Below, piece after piece: positions 35,097 to 46,612 of a DNA stretch of 64,000 nucleotides. The notes below the pieces were generated by a model. The model saw only the letters and a list, made by a program, of their open reading frames with translations. It ran no database searches and was not told the DNA's origin. Source of the stretch: Ophioderma brevispina. Its lineage: Eukaryota > Echinodermata > Ophiuroidea > Amphilepidida > Ophiodermatidae. Position 1 is the stretch's first letter. Each line of letters starts with the position of its first letter. A program made the position numbers and the translations under genes. The stretch is from positions 1 through 64,000 of the forward strand of contig JAMKCH010088190.1 in NCBI GenBank assembly GCA_023653785.1. Direction: 5' to 3'.

Positions 35097-35291
35097 CACT
35101 ATAAAACACCAAGTCAACTATGCACCGACTAAAAAATGGGTTCAAAATTATGACCACAAAAAAGGTCATTTCACACGTTTTTGACCACAAAAGTGGTCAA
35201 CATTTTAACCTCATATTTAGTCGGTGCATAGTTGAATCAAAACGGGGTCAAAAATGACCCCGTTGTTGAAAATATTTTAGGGTGTATAGTG
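35097..35291. mobile_element. CACTATAAAACACC element with GTCAACTATGCACCGACT motif
   Basis: The left end CACTATAAAACACCAAG is roughly matched in inverse by the right end TTTTAGGGTGTATAGTG. The body contains GTCAACTATGCACCGACTAA and its inverse TTAGTCGGTGCATAGTTGA, plus GACCACAAAA/TTTTGTGGTC-type motifs and the palindrome GGGGTCAAAAATGACCCC. The same signature motif occurs at 44779-45078. Confidence 0.65.
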
Positions 35292-36699
35292 CAATGGTAA
35301 ACACTATTGCATCATTTGCACGGCTCAAATCACGCGAGATTTATATAATATAGAAATTTATTATGACCATGTCTGAGTTAAGTAAATTAAATAAAGCTCA
35401 TTAACTGGTTGCAGAACCATTGGATATATCAGACCATTAAGTCATAAACACCTTTCAATATTAATTTTATTTAACGGGTTCGTGGGCTATATTGGAGTCA
35501 CAAGTTTTTACATGATTTTGACCGTTGAAAACAATATTCATCTATCACTTAATATAAAACATAAAATTTCGCACAAAATATTAGGCCTACCGTCGATATT
35601 AAAATTTCGTATTAGATAAAGAGAGACAGACAGCTTAAATTAATTAAGTCAAACTTATATAGTGTTGTAATAAACAAAAAGGCGCCTTACGCTAAAATAT
35701 AAAAACATAAAACATATTATTAAGGCTGCACCGATATTATTTTTTTATTATCATTAGTGCTACGAAAGACAAAAAGAAAAAAGGTGCCTAAAATTTGTAT
35801 TAAATATTATTGTCGTAATAAACCGAAGTTCGCCCACAATGAAAACTATACATCTTTGTAAATCGTATAGCACCGATTTATTAAATTTCTGATTACAATT
35901 ATCAAAAAGAGGAGAAATATTGGCTGTCGCAATAAAAAAAAATGCACGCTATGTTTAATTATAAAGTTAATTGGTCAAGCTCAAGTTTTCTTTGGGATTA
36001 TTTGGAAGTATATAATATAACCTACAGGTTAGACAGGTCTATAGCAAGATATGTCTCCCGGGAGGGAGGGAGTGAAGGAATGAAGGAAGAGGGGAATAAG
36101 AAAGTCGCAAATTGGGGTCGGTCTCGAACAGTGGGGCCTGTCGGTGACCATAGACCTATGACCGGGGATGCACGCTACGACGTCATTGTCGCTGGCACGG
36201 CCAGCGATTTTTTGCCCATATGTGTCTTTGTTGATGATGCAATCGCTACATCGGGACTTCGTGCATTTTTCTTGGTGGGGGGGCTTGTGGAAATTTTATC
36301 AGTGAAGGATTCAGGGGACTATAGGGTTAAGGACAAAACTAGATGCATATGTTATAAAGTTTTTGATTGTAATTCCCATATTCTTAAATAGCGAAACATT
36401 GGTTTTAATTATTCTATAGTAGATGATTTTAGAAAAACACTTTTTGAGGGAATCCACTTTTGGGTATCGAAATCATGCAAATGCTGATAAAGTGGCTCAG
36501 TCTATTTCAATAGTAGACAGGTATCGTCAGCATCTTGTGGAAGTAATCGGCATTTCAAGAATGTCGATTGGAAATACCCAGTTTTTCGTCGAATTCAAGA
36601 TGAGGGGTTCCACTTTTTCTGAATTTTTTGATAAAAGTCCACAATTTAGAGAAATTAAAAAAAAACGCGTACGTAACGGCCCTGCCTTGAATCGTTTGC
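35292..36699. other. No gene recognised
   Basis: A 149-codon open frame at 35942-36391 and a 95-codon frame at 36423-36710 lie here. Neither translation resembles a known domain, and the upstream context is AT-rich and unremarkable. They may be chance frames. No RNA or mobile element is recognised. Confidence 0.4.
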
Positions 36700-37290
36700 A
36701 AAAACTCTGAATCTCGCGGTCGAAAAGCTGTGTGTATCGGCGATTATTCCAAAATTTTTGGGCGATTTTTTTTAAAGTTCCCCCGGTCGGTAAATCGCAA
36801 GATTTTCAATCGATAATCCCAATACGCCAAGAATTCTGGGGTGAAGAACCTTGGTTTATCGCGAGATTAACAGATTTCTAACGGCAGATATTCCACGATA
36901 TTCGAATGGTTCGATTTGATATACAAGATTTTTGTAACCGATAATCCAAGAATTTCGACCGAGACGCCCGAATACGGCTCTCGCCCAAATTAAAATAAAT
37001 AAAAAAAACTTTCTTTTTCGACTAAAAACTGGGACTATCGCCAGATCGAGTCGAAAATATTGGATTATCGGCGATAAACTTGGAATACCAGTCGAGAAAC
37101 CTGCTTTCTCTTGACAAATGTACAATCAATCGAAAAACCTGCATTTTCGATTGAAAAACGTGGAATATCCAGTCGAAAATATTGGATTATCAGCGATTAA
37201 CTTGGACAATCGACAATAATCCAAGATTTTCGGTTGAAAAAACTTAGAATATCGGCCGAAAATCTTAGAATCCTGACAAAAAAAGAAAAT
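36700..37290. repeat. Degenerate tandem repeat region (GGATTATCGGCGATAA-like)
   Basis: GTCGAAAATATTGGATTATC recurs about 112 bp apart (near 37051 and 37163), followed each time by GGCGAT/CAGCGAT and AACTTGGA. Weaker versions (TCGATAATCCCAA, ACCGATAATCCAAG, TTTTCGGTTGAAAAA) extend on both sides and both strands. It is probably an old, decayed minisatellite. Confidence 0.65.
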
Positions 37291-37552
37291 TAGGGTTAAA
37301 ACATTAATTTCAATTATGCGTCAAAATGAGAGAAAATGACACTAACTATTTCTGCATTTTCTACGGCGTTGATTCGCATATAATTTTTGTGCTGATTGCT
37401 TTAAAGAATAAACTATATTAACCATATTAAGTACAAATATTTCATGCTGTTTATATTTTCAAGTTTACTTGTTTGTTAAACATGTAATTTACTATAATAT
37501 GGGTTTCTATAGTGAACCGCGATATGATGAATATAAAATATTATGGCACCAT

Positions 37553-37800
37553 CACTGTTAAAAATTTGTCCCGAATAAACCAGCAGGCTCCGTATTTTTA
37601 ATTACCAACACTTATGTCGTGTTTTACGGTTTTTTCCGTTTTTTTACACAGATTTTGTTTTCATAACAACATTTTTGCTGTTCTTTTACGGTATTTTCCG
37701 TTTTATAATGGCAAAAGTAATTTTTTTCAAATAACAGATTGTCTGTGAAAAACCGGCAACTGCCAGCAACTTCCGTTTTATTACGTATTTGAGATTTTTT
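37553..37800. mobile_element. CACTGTTAAAAATTT element with TTTTACGG/CCGTTTTA motif
   Basis: The left end CACTGTTAAAAATTTGTCCC fits the CACTG-type termini. The body contains TTTTACGGTTTTTTCCGTTT, TTTTACGGTATTTTCCGTTT and GGCAACTGCCAGCAACTTCC. The right terminus is unclear, so the right border is approximate. Confidence 0.5.
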
Positions 37801-38312
37801 TATTTTATCAAATAGGGCCTATCTTTGTTTAAAACCAAAAATTTGTTAAATCTGTAACTTTTATGGCAGATAGGCCTATAACTATTTTTATGCATATTCA
37901 AAATGATTTTTGTGTATATACGAATTTCAATAATATAAAAAACGGATGTTAGGCCTACTGTTAAATTTAAAAAAAAAAGGAAACTGTAAAAATACAAAAC
38001 TTCTAACATTAACAAATTGCTGGCCTTACATATTAACATACTAGATTTTTTATTGTTTACTTACTTTATTATCCTAAGTGTATGCATTATGAAAATCCGA
38101 ATCACAGTAACTCTATAAGTTTTTATTATTTTATTAATTATTATTGTTGTCATGGGCATTTCCGTTAGTGCTAAGGGTCCCTCCAAAAGGATTTTCTAAC
38201 TCTTGAGCGACAACTGACGCCCGAAGACCCGGGGTTAAACAGCAACGACAAAGATAGTATCTTTCTATTAATTTCGGTAAAAGATACGTCCTTTCTCCAT
38301 GTGAGTAGCACA
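37801..38312. other. Unannotated stretch
   Basis: AT-rich, with TAGGCCTA at about 37873 and 37952. The minus frames of 70-79 codons are without recognisable features. Confidence 0.4.
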
Positions 38313-38640
38313 CACTGTAAAAAAATTGTGTCTTTCTAAAAGACACATCATTTGAAGCCTGTTTGGAGACATGTCTCTAGATAGCCACAAAGTTACATCC
38401 CTATGCAAGACATGTCCAACTGTCACGTCTTTTAAGACACTCAATCACAAGTCATATTTTCATGCAAGACACTTTTAGTTTGTAAGACGTGTCTTTTGAA
38501 GTTAAATTTGAGACGTCATTGACACGGTGGAAGACATGTCTTCGTGTATTAAAGTGTGTTTTAATTGTTCCAAATCGTTGAAGACGTGTCTACTACCAAG
38601 ACATGTCTTAAATATGACACCAAGGCGCCATTTTATAGTG
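38313..38640. mobile_element. GACATGTC-family element, compact copy
   Basis: The left end is CACTGTAAAAAAATTGTGTC, and the right end is CAAGGCGCCATTTTATAGTG. At 328 bp it is the most compact bounded member. The interior carries GCAAGACATGTCCAACTGTC, GCAAGACACTTTTAGTTTG, AAGACGTGTCTTTTGAAG, AAGACATGTCTTCG and the CAAATCGTTGAAGACGTGTC segment. Confidence 0.8.
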
Positions 38641-39270
38641 TCGGGAAAGGCAATGAAAAAAACTAAGGCAGGAAGGAAAGTAAACTATAAGATACAGTTT
38701 TGCCAATGACCGACTGCTACAAGCTAAAACTAACGGTATTCATCGCCAATGTTTTCCGCAACTAATTTTGAAGTGTATGTTTACAAAATTTCGGGCGCTT
38801 TTTAATGGCTTTTCTCGCTTGTCCCTCATAACTGTCGACTGTCTAATATCGTTGCAATCATTAACACACACATTTACCCCTCAAGAACAATAACACAAAC
38901 ATTGTACGTTATGCCTTCGCAAACCATCTGTTGTTGCTAGAACAACGGGTTACAGGAAGGTAGCAAAAAAACCTTCTTCAAGCCTAATCAATCATGTTTA
39001 GGGATTGGGGGAAAAATAATCAGTGACAATGTAAAGTATTAACAGCTATACACGCCATGCATCACTTTAAACTATTATTTTGCTGTTGTTCGAGACCTTA
39101 TTTGAAATTCATTATAGCTACACAATAATGATAACAATTATGATAGTTATATATTACAAAAAGCCTAATGTGTCTTTTGTAAGACAATTAATGCGTCGCC
39201 TCAGATGGGTGACTCTTTAGAAACGCTGCCACGGCTTCCATTGTATATTATGTCAGTTTGAAGATACGGT
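38641..39270. other. Unannotated stretch
   Basis: No supported gene, RNA or repeat, apart from a GTGTCTTTTGTAAGACAATT scrap near 39170. Confidence 0.4.
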
Positions 39271-39627
39271 TTTAAGGACATGCCCGATCGCTAATAGCTC
39301 GTCCCCAGAAAGCCCCAGATTTACCGGAAGTGGGTCAACATTTTGGTATCAGAGAAAAGAAAGCTATTACTTTTTTAATGTATCCTATGAATCGAGAGCA
39401 CAAAGGGTGTTGGTTGGAAGTTATGAGCGAAAAATGTGCCCATTTTGGTCGAACAATATTAATTTTATACAGTACTCTATGGGGCTTACAAAATCACGTT
39501 TTTAGCTCTCGCATCAAAACGGATTGTGGAAATATCGGCGCGGAACCTTTTAACGATGGGGTTTTGGAGTGAAGGCCAATCTATCAAGATGAAAACTTCT
39601 AATCTTTAAATCGGGCCATACCTTTAA
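39271..39627 (-). mobile_element. TTAA-type MITE family 1, copy 3
   Basis: Inverse orientation to the copies at 8533 and 25767. It starts TTTAAGGACATGCCCGATCG and ends ATCGGGCCATACCTTTAA. TTAA lies at both outer edges. The 80-codon frame at 39330-39572 is a translation of the repeat and is not conserved as a frame in the other copies. Confidence 0.85.
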
Positions 39628-40019
39628 GATAGCTAATGATGACCGCTTGAATTTCCCTCTTTAAATTCACCTCATTGTGCCTATACGTGATCTAGCCCCC
39701 TTGCTCATATTAGTTTAAGATAAAGTTAAAGTGTTAGGATTGTAGAATATAGAATTCCTATATCAGAAAATCGGAAAAAAGCATCAAAAATCATATTTTT
39801 GCATGCCTGTAACACGTAGACCAAAAGCAACCTAATAAGGACAAAATCGAATATTTTAGTCATTATTGTCTGTACGGACACTTACTGCAACACGTAATTG
39901 AATGGAGATTCATATTCTGGACACTGCCGGTTTCTTCATTTTCCTCTCAATTGTTTTAGTTGAAAAAAAAAAACTTATGAGAATTCCACAGACTTATCCT
40001 TCACCTTTAAGCTACCACT
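39628..40019. other. Unannotated stretch
   Basis: No gene or ordered repeat is recognised. Confidence 0.4.
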
Positions 40020-40320
40020 GCCAATTTCAGATATTTTGACTTTGGGTATAGATCGCTGGTATAGTGCGTTAAATGTTCCAAAGATTGAAGTGAGTGAACG
40101 TGGATTGAAATTGAATGAATTTCACTCTTATTTTCACGCGAAAACCCCCTTACTCGTAAGAGAAAATAATTATTATATGCCACTTCATTTAATGTCAATT
40201 TCTTTAAAGAGTGAATTTCAAAGGGTTAGAGTGAATGTAAAACTCTTTTCTAAATTTTATCCTAAATTTACTCTTTGAAAGGAGCAGAAATTGTGATTGT
40301 ACTCTTTTCATTCCAGTTGA
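40020..40320. mobile_element. GAGTGAATTTCA-motif region
   Basis: GAGTGAA, TTCACTCTT, AGAGTGAATTTCAAAG and TTTACTCTTTGAAAGG recur in both orientations over about 280 bp, matching the motif-body pattern of other elements. Clean termini are not visible. The overlapping 63- and 80-codon frames on opposite strands arise from the symmetry of the repeat. Confidence 0.5.
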
Positions 40321-40629
40321 GGGAACATTAGCTTTTAAAGCATGTAGGCCTATGCCCACGAAGACTACATCCCGAAATCCAGTATAAGTACGAAATTACG
40401 GATAGGGTTATAGGGTTTCGATTCAGAATTATATTTAAGCTTATAGCTATAGAGTTAGATTTAAAGTTAAGGCTACATTTGCTTAAATATATAAATAGGC
40501 TTGATTACTATTTTTTATGGCGATTTCTTGTTTGACTTTGTTAATTGTCGTCTTCGTTGCTTTATTCAGCTATATACTGTCATCGTGGAGTTTATAGCGT
40601 CATATAATGTTCGTGCATGGATGCTGTGA

Positions 40630-40935
40630 TACATTGAAAAACTAATTGCGTCTTGTATTAGACATGTTTTCAACAATAGAAAACTTTAAATGTGTCTCGT
40701 CAGAAGACATGATTCAAGACATAGGCTTAATTAAGACGTCTTATAGCAAGACGTATCTAACTCTAAGGGACACAAATTCCGACGTGTCTATAAACTGATG
40801 GCTTTAATACAGTCTTTATATGAGATGCTTTGTATAGAGATGCGACTTTGTGTCTTAATAGAGGTGTGTCTCAAGTCCGACTTCGCCGGGACATGTCTTA
40901 CAGTGTGGCTCCACGTAAGACACCTGTTTCAACAA
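40630..40935. mobile_element. GACATGTC-family element, degraded
   Basis: GCGTCTTGTATTAGACATGT, CAATAGAAAACTTTAAATG, GTCTCGTCAGAAGACATG, AGACGTGTC-type motifs and GGACATGTCTTACAGTGTG place this in the GACATGTC family. The borders are approximate. Confidence 0.65.
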
Positions 40936-42383
40936 TATATAAATGCTGTTAAACAACTGGTGTTGTCCAAGTAACCGTGCTTAAATAATTTTTTAAATAT
41001 TTTCAAATCGTTTATAAGGTATGCGGACGACCCTGGTTGTGTATTTCTTATGTTTTCCATTGATGAAGAAAAAGTCTATACCTTAAGATACTATTTGCTA
41101 TAAAGATCCAACTTTTACATTGTAGATAAAATGTTTATCATTTAATCATTTGTCCAGTTTTGCAATATGTTTAAATTCTGACACATTCGATAAAACTTAT
41201 AAAATATTAATGAACAAGTATGAATGAGTCTGGTTTATACAAGGATAAGATAAGAAATGTTGTGTTTAAAATCATTACAGTGTACGTTCACCTCAACTTT
41301 TATATTCTGCAGAAACCGCATTATCAAAGTTTTGCTGGGCTAAAAAAGTTACACTGCTAAACATCAGTGGATATAAGAAAAGTGCGTTTGCCAATCCTGC
41401 ATAGGCCTTCTGCGGATGGATTCTATTGTATGTACTGTCATTTCACTAATTAGGAGCAATGGCCCCGAGTATTTAGAGATACTCGACTGGCTACATCAGA
41501 GAATTGTATACTAGTATACACTGGCTAAAGAAAACACCGCGAGTTAACTGGTATTGTTCGCGAGTGAATTCAATGTTCCTTTTTTGTTCACAGATACCTC
41601 GAGGTTCCCCTTCTATGTAATTCCCCTAGTATGTTTTGGCTTTATTCATTGGCTGTAGACAAATTAATTTGCTGTCACATGCTGAACGGACGAACATTCG
41701 GGGCGTTTTTATTTCATCTTAAGGGCAGCAAATTAGGATATGTGTCCATCTCTATCCACAGTATTAAACTCATATTTTGAAATTTCCCCGTACAGTAACG
41801 GGTCCCACAACGAGTATTACGTTGTACTTTTATACTTAGGCCTATATAGTTTATAGAAGTGCATATGAAATCGTTTAAAATCTTTGAAGTTATTATACAC
41901 CGGGCAATAGGGGAACTCAAAACTTTAATGACTAGGTATATGATGTGCAATTATCAGAATGCTCTTCCCCAAAAATGTTGGGAAAATTATTCTGTACAAT
42001 ATGCTAAGTTTTTCATAACCCGTTATAGGTGTCTAAACATCAGGGCTGAATTTACTATGTATACCGTAATCATACACTTCTCCATTTACACGACTCATGG
42101 CGCGTATCAAGTTGAAAATCACGGCATACGATATATAGAGGAGGAAAACCCCTCCAAATTGTGGCTGTTAATGGTCCATAAAAGAATCTCTCTTTGGTGC
42201 GTTAACATTATAGGTCTATACCAATGATATTAATGACATCAAGTCACATGCCTCCTTCTGTCAAATATTTCACCAAAGGCGTAGGCCTAAGCCAATCAGT
42301 ACATGATTGGCACCCAAAATGATAAACTTGAATCCTTCACAGGATTTTATTGGTGTCACATTAACATCCTGGCTTGTGCAGTT
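40936..42383. other. No gene recognised
   Basis: The longest frame (122 codons, 41859-42227) has no recognisable domain, an ordinary AT-rich composition and no flanking gene structure. TAGGCCTA occurs near 41839 and 42283. Confidence 0.4.
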
Positions 42384-42690
42384 CATCATGTCTTGGTGTC
42401 ATTAAGACATGTCTTGGCAATTATACTCATGTCTTCAACAATAACAAAGGAAATAGAAGCAATGAAAATACAATTTAAGACATGAAGACATGTCCTTCAG
42501 CGGGTCATGTCTCAAAACTGATGACAAGACACGTCTTGGGAACTTAAGTGTCTTGCATAAAATCATGACTTGTGTCTGAGTGTATTACATATAGAGACAT
42601 GACTTTGTATCTAAACAGACACACGTCTCAAACTTGTGACGAAAGACATGTCTACTGCCAAGCTCAAGACACCCATTTTTACAATTTACC
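42384..42690. mobile_element. GACATGTC-family element
   Basis: The sequence runs ATCATGTCTTGGTGTCATT, TTAAGACATGTCTTGGCAAT, ACTCATGTCTTCAACAATAA, a GAAATAGAAGCAATGAAAA tract, AAGTGTCTTGCATAAAATC and AAGACATGTCTACTGCC. It closes CAAGACACCCATTTTTACA. It follows the standard family order. Confidence 0.7.
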
Positions 42691-42769
42691 TATTATAATC
42701 AATAATAATATGTTCCTATTTGTGAAAGCTATATATCTTACTCTAGTATAAGTGTCTTTTTCTCTTAGA

Positions 42770-43210
42770 AAATTAAAGGAAAGAAAGAAAATGTAGAAAG
42801 GGCATGAAGAAAGAAAGAAATGAAGAAAAAAGAAAGAAATAGTCAGATAGAAAGAGAGAGGGAAAAGAAAGAGAAAGAGAGAGAGGGAGAGAGAGCACTA
42901 TAGAGAGAACGATAGAAAGAGTGAACGAAAGGAAGAGAGAGAGAGAAAGAGAGAGAGAGAAAGAGAAAGAAAGAGAAAGAAAGAAGGCGGAAAAGCTGAA
43001 GGAGAAGGACAAGAAGAAAAAGACCAAGAAGGAAATGTTAGACCTCTGGAAGATATAAAAAGAAGAGAAAGAAGATATACATAAAAGGGCTAAGAGGGAG
43101 GAAGTAAAAAGTATTGAAAAAGAAGGGAATCGGTGAAGAAGGAAAAATAAGAAAGAGAGAGCATCAGAAGGCATTAAAAGGACGAATTAAAAGAAAGCAT
43201 TAAAGAAAGA
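42770..43210 (+). repeat. Polypurine GAAA/GAGAGA tract, about 440 bp
   Basis: The plus strand is almost entirely A and G (AAAGAAAGAAAATG, GAGAGAGAGAAAGAGAGAGA, AAGAAAGAGAAAG), with rare pyrimidines. The complementary 133-codon frame, rich in Ser, Phe and Leu, is a low-complexity artefact. Confidence 0.9.
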
Positions 43211-44097
43211 AATGAATGAAAAAGAAATAAAAAGGAAAGAGCCCATGAAGAAAATGAATAGAAAGTAAACAAGTTTGACAAAAACGCGCAAATTGGCGAC
43301 ACTGTGTATCTAGTCCTCTTGGCAAGCAACACCCCCGCGAGATGTATCGTCACCTTGTATCCAAATCAGTCGTCTTCGTCGCCTCTCCTTCTCTCCTCTC
43401 TCCTGAATTGATTGGTATTCAACAGTTATCTCAGGCCAGAAGATGTTAGTAAGAAACGAGTCGAGGGTTTACATCGCCGATTTGTCACTTCGGCAAATTT
43501 TCCGCTCTTCCTCAAGCGATGAATTTTGGTTCATTGTTCGCGCACGTTCGCCTCTCACCAGAGCGGGTCAAAACAAGTTGTCGTAGTACGAATCAATACC
43601 CTTCAGGGGCGTATTTTTCAATATCTCCAATCTTATTCCTTTTATCGCTATATTTTTCCTTAATCTGCAAGGGGGAGCAAAAACTTAATTTCATAATTGA
43701 TCATATACTGCTGCAGAGATGTTACAAAATTATTGAATTTTCCCAGGACGCTCGGCTGGTTGATAAAGTCCCGACAGCTATACTGCGAAGTGCCCAGAAC
43801 TGCTTTGAATTAGCTCGCCACGTATAAGGAAAGGTGTGTGCACATATAGTTCGTTTTTACTCTAAGCCTATTATTGTCTCGATTGAAAATATTGTAAAGA
43901 TGTTGAAGATGGACTTTGATCAGATTCAAAATAAATTTGTGTCTGTTATAGGACTAAGTTTGATGTTAAGATTCCACTGAACGCCATGCAGCCGTCACAA
44001 CTGTGAATATGTTTAAGATAATGCACCCCTAGGCCTATATATACAAGCATATTTATATATCCTCCAAGTGACCGTCGTATATAAAAACATTGGAAAA
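43211..44097. other. No gene recognised
   Basis: A 102-codon frame at 43519-43827 shows no domain. Composition is near the local average, and nothing else is supported. Confidence 0.4.
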
Positions 44098-44165
44098 AGT
44101 GCAGCCGCCGGGATTCGAACGGGCGATCTTCGAAACTTCACTCGTCAAACGAGATTGTATTGAGA
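44098..44165 (-). mobile_element. tRNA-like 3' half (pseudo-tRNA or SINE relic)
   Basis: On the minus strand, CGTTCGAATCC (at about 44108-44118) matches a Pol III B box with one mismatch and is followed by CGGCGGC. Upstream, CTCGTTTGACGAG could form a hairpin, but its loop is five bases, not seven. The acceptor and T stems do not pair properly, and no A box is evident. I do not call a functional tRNA. Confidence 0.35.
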
Positions 44166-44289
44166 GGTGCTTTTAGAATTCAAATATGGTAATATCATTT
44201 ATTTGTTTTCTATATCAAATTCACCGCAAATAAATGTCAATCGCCAAACGCAATGTTACACGTATACGTTGAAGAGTGGCATGTATTTA

Positions 44290-44480
44290 AAATTCAAACA
44301 TTCTTGAAATTGCTTACAGAAATTAAACACTTTTCAAACAGATGTTTCCCCACACTTTACAGAATGTTTGCCTTCACTTTGCAAACATAATGCTAAACAC
44401 ATGCTAGCGTTTGGATGGCAGGTGTTTAGTAATTCCAACATGTTTTGACATTTTTGATATCTAAAACATGTTTACAAAGC
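44290..44480. mobile_element. GTGTTTAG-motif remnant
   Basis: AAACACTTTTCAAACAGATG, TTTGCAAACATAATGCTAAA, GGCAGGTGTTTAGTAATTCC and CTAAAACATGTTTACAAAG mark a degraded relative of the 44825-45069 element and of the remnant near 10800. The termini are lost. Confidence 0.5.
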
Positions 44481-44689
44481 GTAGGTATAGTAAGCATGTT
44501 TTTAAGAAACGTTTGACTTTAATAAAGTTTTTAGAACGCTTAAGTGTTTACTTGGCAGTGTTACAAAGTCGCACCTTCAGACACTTAACATACATGTATT
44601 GGAAGTTTTTAAAAACGTTTATCAGCAAAGAAAATCAAATAATCACAAAACATTATACGACAAGATTGACATTTGTCTTGTATTCATTC

Positions 44690-45078
44690 ACTCTAAAAAC
44701 AACGGGATCATTTGACCACTTTGGGTAGTTAAAAAGTAAAATGACCCTTTTCTGGTAATAATTTTGACCCCATTTTTAGTCGGTGCATAGTTGACTATTT
44801 GGTCCCGTTTTTAGTCGGTACATATACACTGCAAAAACAGTGCTTAAGAAATTAAACACTTTTCCAAACACTATTTCGCACCACGTTTCTAAAAATTTTG
44901 ATATGTATGTTTAATATCTAAACACCTTCTAAACATGTTTAAAATCTAAACATGTTTAAGGATTTGACATTAGGTGTTTATACATTTGATGCCAAGTGTT
45001 TAGGATTAAACATGTCAAATATCTAAACACTAATTTGCACCACGTTTCTAACACTGTTTTTGCAGTGTATAGTTGACT
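44690..45078. repeat. TTAGTCGGTGCATAGTTGAC repeat, interrupted
   Basis: CACTCTAAAAACAACGGGAT starts a diverged relative of the 35097-35291 element. TTAGTCGGTGCATAGTTGAC occurs at 44777-44795, and a second instance starts at 44811 (TTAGTCGGTACATA). That second instance is split by a 245-bp element and finishes as TAGTTGAC at 45070-45077. Confidence 0.65.
44825..45069. mobile_element. Complete GTGTTTAGA-motif element, CACTGCAAAAACAGTG termini
   Basis: The left end TACACTGCAAAAACAGTG and right end CACTGTTTTTGCAGTGTA are near-perfect inverses. The 245-bp body repeats TAAACATG, GTGTTTAG, TCTAAACAC and CACCACGTTTCT in both orientations. It sits inside a copy of a motif known intact elsewhere in the window, with TA on both outer edges, so its borders and a TA-type target are supported. 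It is the best type copy for this family; 5250-5454, 7344-7598 and 59188-59755 are relatives. Confidence 0.85.
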
Positions 45079-46424
45079 ATAAGTGTTTTTAGTGCGTAGG
45101 CTTCATAGTTCAAGCAACTTACAAGGACATATAATAATAATTTTATAATAATTTGTATTTTTAATAATTTGTATTTTTAACGCGCGACATATCCACGTAA
45201 ACGTGATCAAGACGCTGTGCGGCTGCCACGAAAGGCGCTCAGCACATCAGAGAAACCATAATACCAGAACAGATTTATGCCAAGAAGCTCGATTTCAGAT
45301 ATGTTAACGATAATAGTTTAAAGAATAGTTCATCCATCTATAAATCGACAAAAATTAGTCCACCCAATAAAAAATACTCAACAAGTTACAAGGATATGAT
45401 TTTTAAACAGTTATTCTCAACAAAATATATAATTGAGTTATAAATTTTAGTGTATAGTGCGACTCCTAAAATTGGAGATATTTTATCCATTCTATTAATG
45501 CTTTGACAGGGACGGGAAATTTGAAGTTTAAAAAAAAGGGACATAATTATTTACCTTAAAATGTTCTCAGTCGACTATGTGTTATTGGCACAACTTCGCT
45601 ATAACGCCACCCAAACCCCGTCTTAAGGGAGATGTATCTTGGGATGGGAAAAGAAAATTGGGTCTCAACACAAAATGTCTCGTCAAATATGCCAAGGGAT
45701 ATAAGAGTATCAAAAATTTTATCATGATTTACACTGTCTTTATATTGAGTTGAGACGCAAGATGACAAGTCGCGATATGGGCTAGACAACTCAGTATATA
45801 CCTTATGAGTAGGTAGGTCATTTACTTATAGGCCTATGATATATACAGTTAATCAACACCTCTTCCTTATATCAAAATATTACAACTAATATTTATGATC
45901 CCCACGACGATGACGTTATTCATGTTACCCACAATGCATTGCGTTATGTCAACACTTTAGGTTCCTGTAGGGAAGTCTTTAAAGGAAATTCTCGCAGACG
46001 AGTGTTTCCTTTCCAATAGAGGTCGTTGCTCTCTGGGCTTAAAACTATTAAGGCCTAATTTGTTGTGTTATTATACACTTATTTACTAATATAAATCACT
46101 CTTGGATTACATTAGGCAGTTATTAATTTGCCGTGTTTTGTGATAATTTGATTCGTCAGCAAATAACAAGCAGCTTAGCTGGTAATCGTTTGGATTTGTC
46201 ACTTGTAGGCCTATAACGCTCTCGATGTATTTAATTACCACTCTGTTATGACTGCATCGATCACTCTTAAAAGAGTGAAAGTTAACACCTAAATGCAGTG
46301 AAAATGGAGTGAACTTAACTCCGAAAGTATTTTATAACATTCGGCCTTTGCCAGGTAGACCCCAATATTGCTATATGCATTAAATTCAAGGGACGCCTCA
46401 GAACAGCGGGATCGAAAGATTTAT
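45079..46424. other. No gene recognised; short GAGTGAA remnant
   Basis: A 77-codon minus frame at 45556-45789 has no recognised domain. Around 46263-46325, CACTCTTAAAAGAGTGAAAG and GGAGTGAACTTAACTCC form a short inverted remnant resembling the CACTCTTAAAAGG terminus at 46839. Nothing else is supported. Confidence 0.4.
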
Positions 46425-46612
46425 GGGAAGAATTGAAGTCCGATTTTAGATGCAGGGGGAAACCGAAGTTCTAGGAGAAAACATGTGAGGAAGAGTATGG
46501 ATCGGCAACCAAATTCACTGACACCCACGACACTCGGCTCGACCATGAATCGAACCTGGGCCGCATTGGTGAAAGGTGCAGGACTCGACCGCTACACCAA
46601 TTCGCCCTCCTA
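46425..46612 (-). mobile_element. tRNA-derived SINE
   Basis: On the minus strand a tRNA-like head starts near 46607. The A box TGGTGTAGCGG (46589-46599) matches TRGYNNANNGG exactly, and the B box GGTTCGATTCA (46546-46556) matches with one mismatch, 32 bp apart. The head continues into an unrelated body (GAGTGTCGTGGGTGTCAGTG, then CTTCGGTTTCCCCCTGC). A partial repeat of the head (CTCGCCCTCCCTTCACATAC, CTCGACCATGAAT) lies at 46618-46660. Such SINEs are Pol III transcribed and depend on a LINE for mobility. Confidence 0.8.

Noticed and set aside
35942..36391. 149-codon open frame
   Set aside because: No recognisable domain or gene structure, and nothing else supports transcription; left as unannotated.
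42773..43174. 133-codon Ser/Phe/Leu-rich minus frame
   Set aside because: Complement of a polypurine tract; low complexity only.
44098..44165. Functional tRNA gene
   Set aside because: The B box is good, but the stems do not pair, the anticodon loop is the wrong size and no A box is found.
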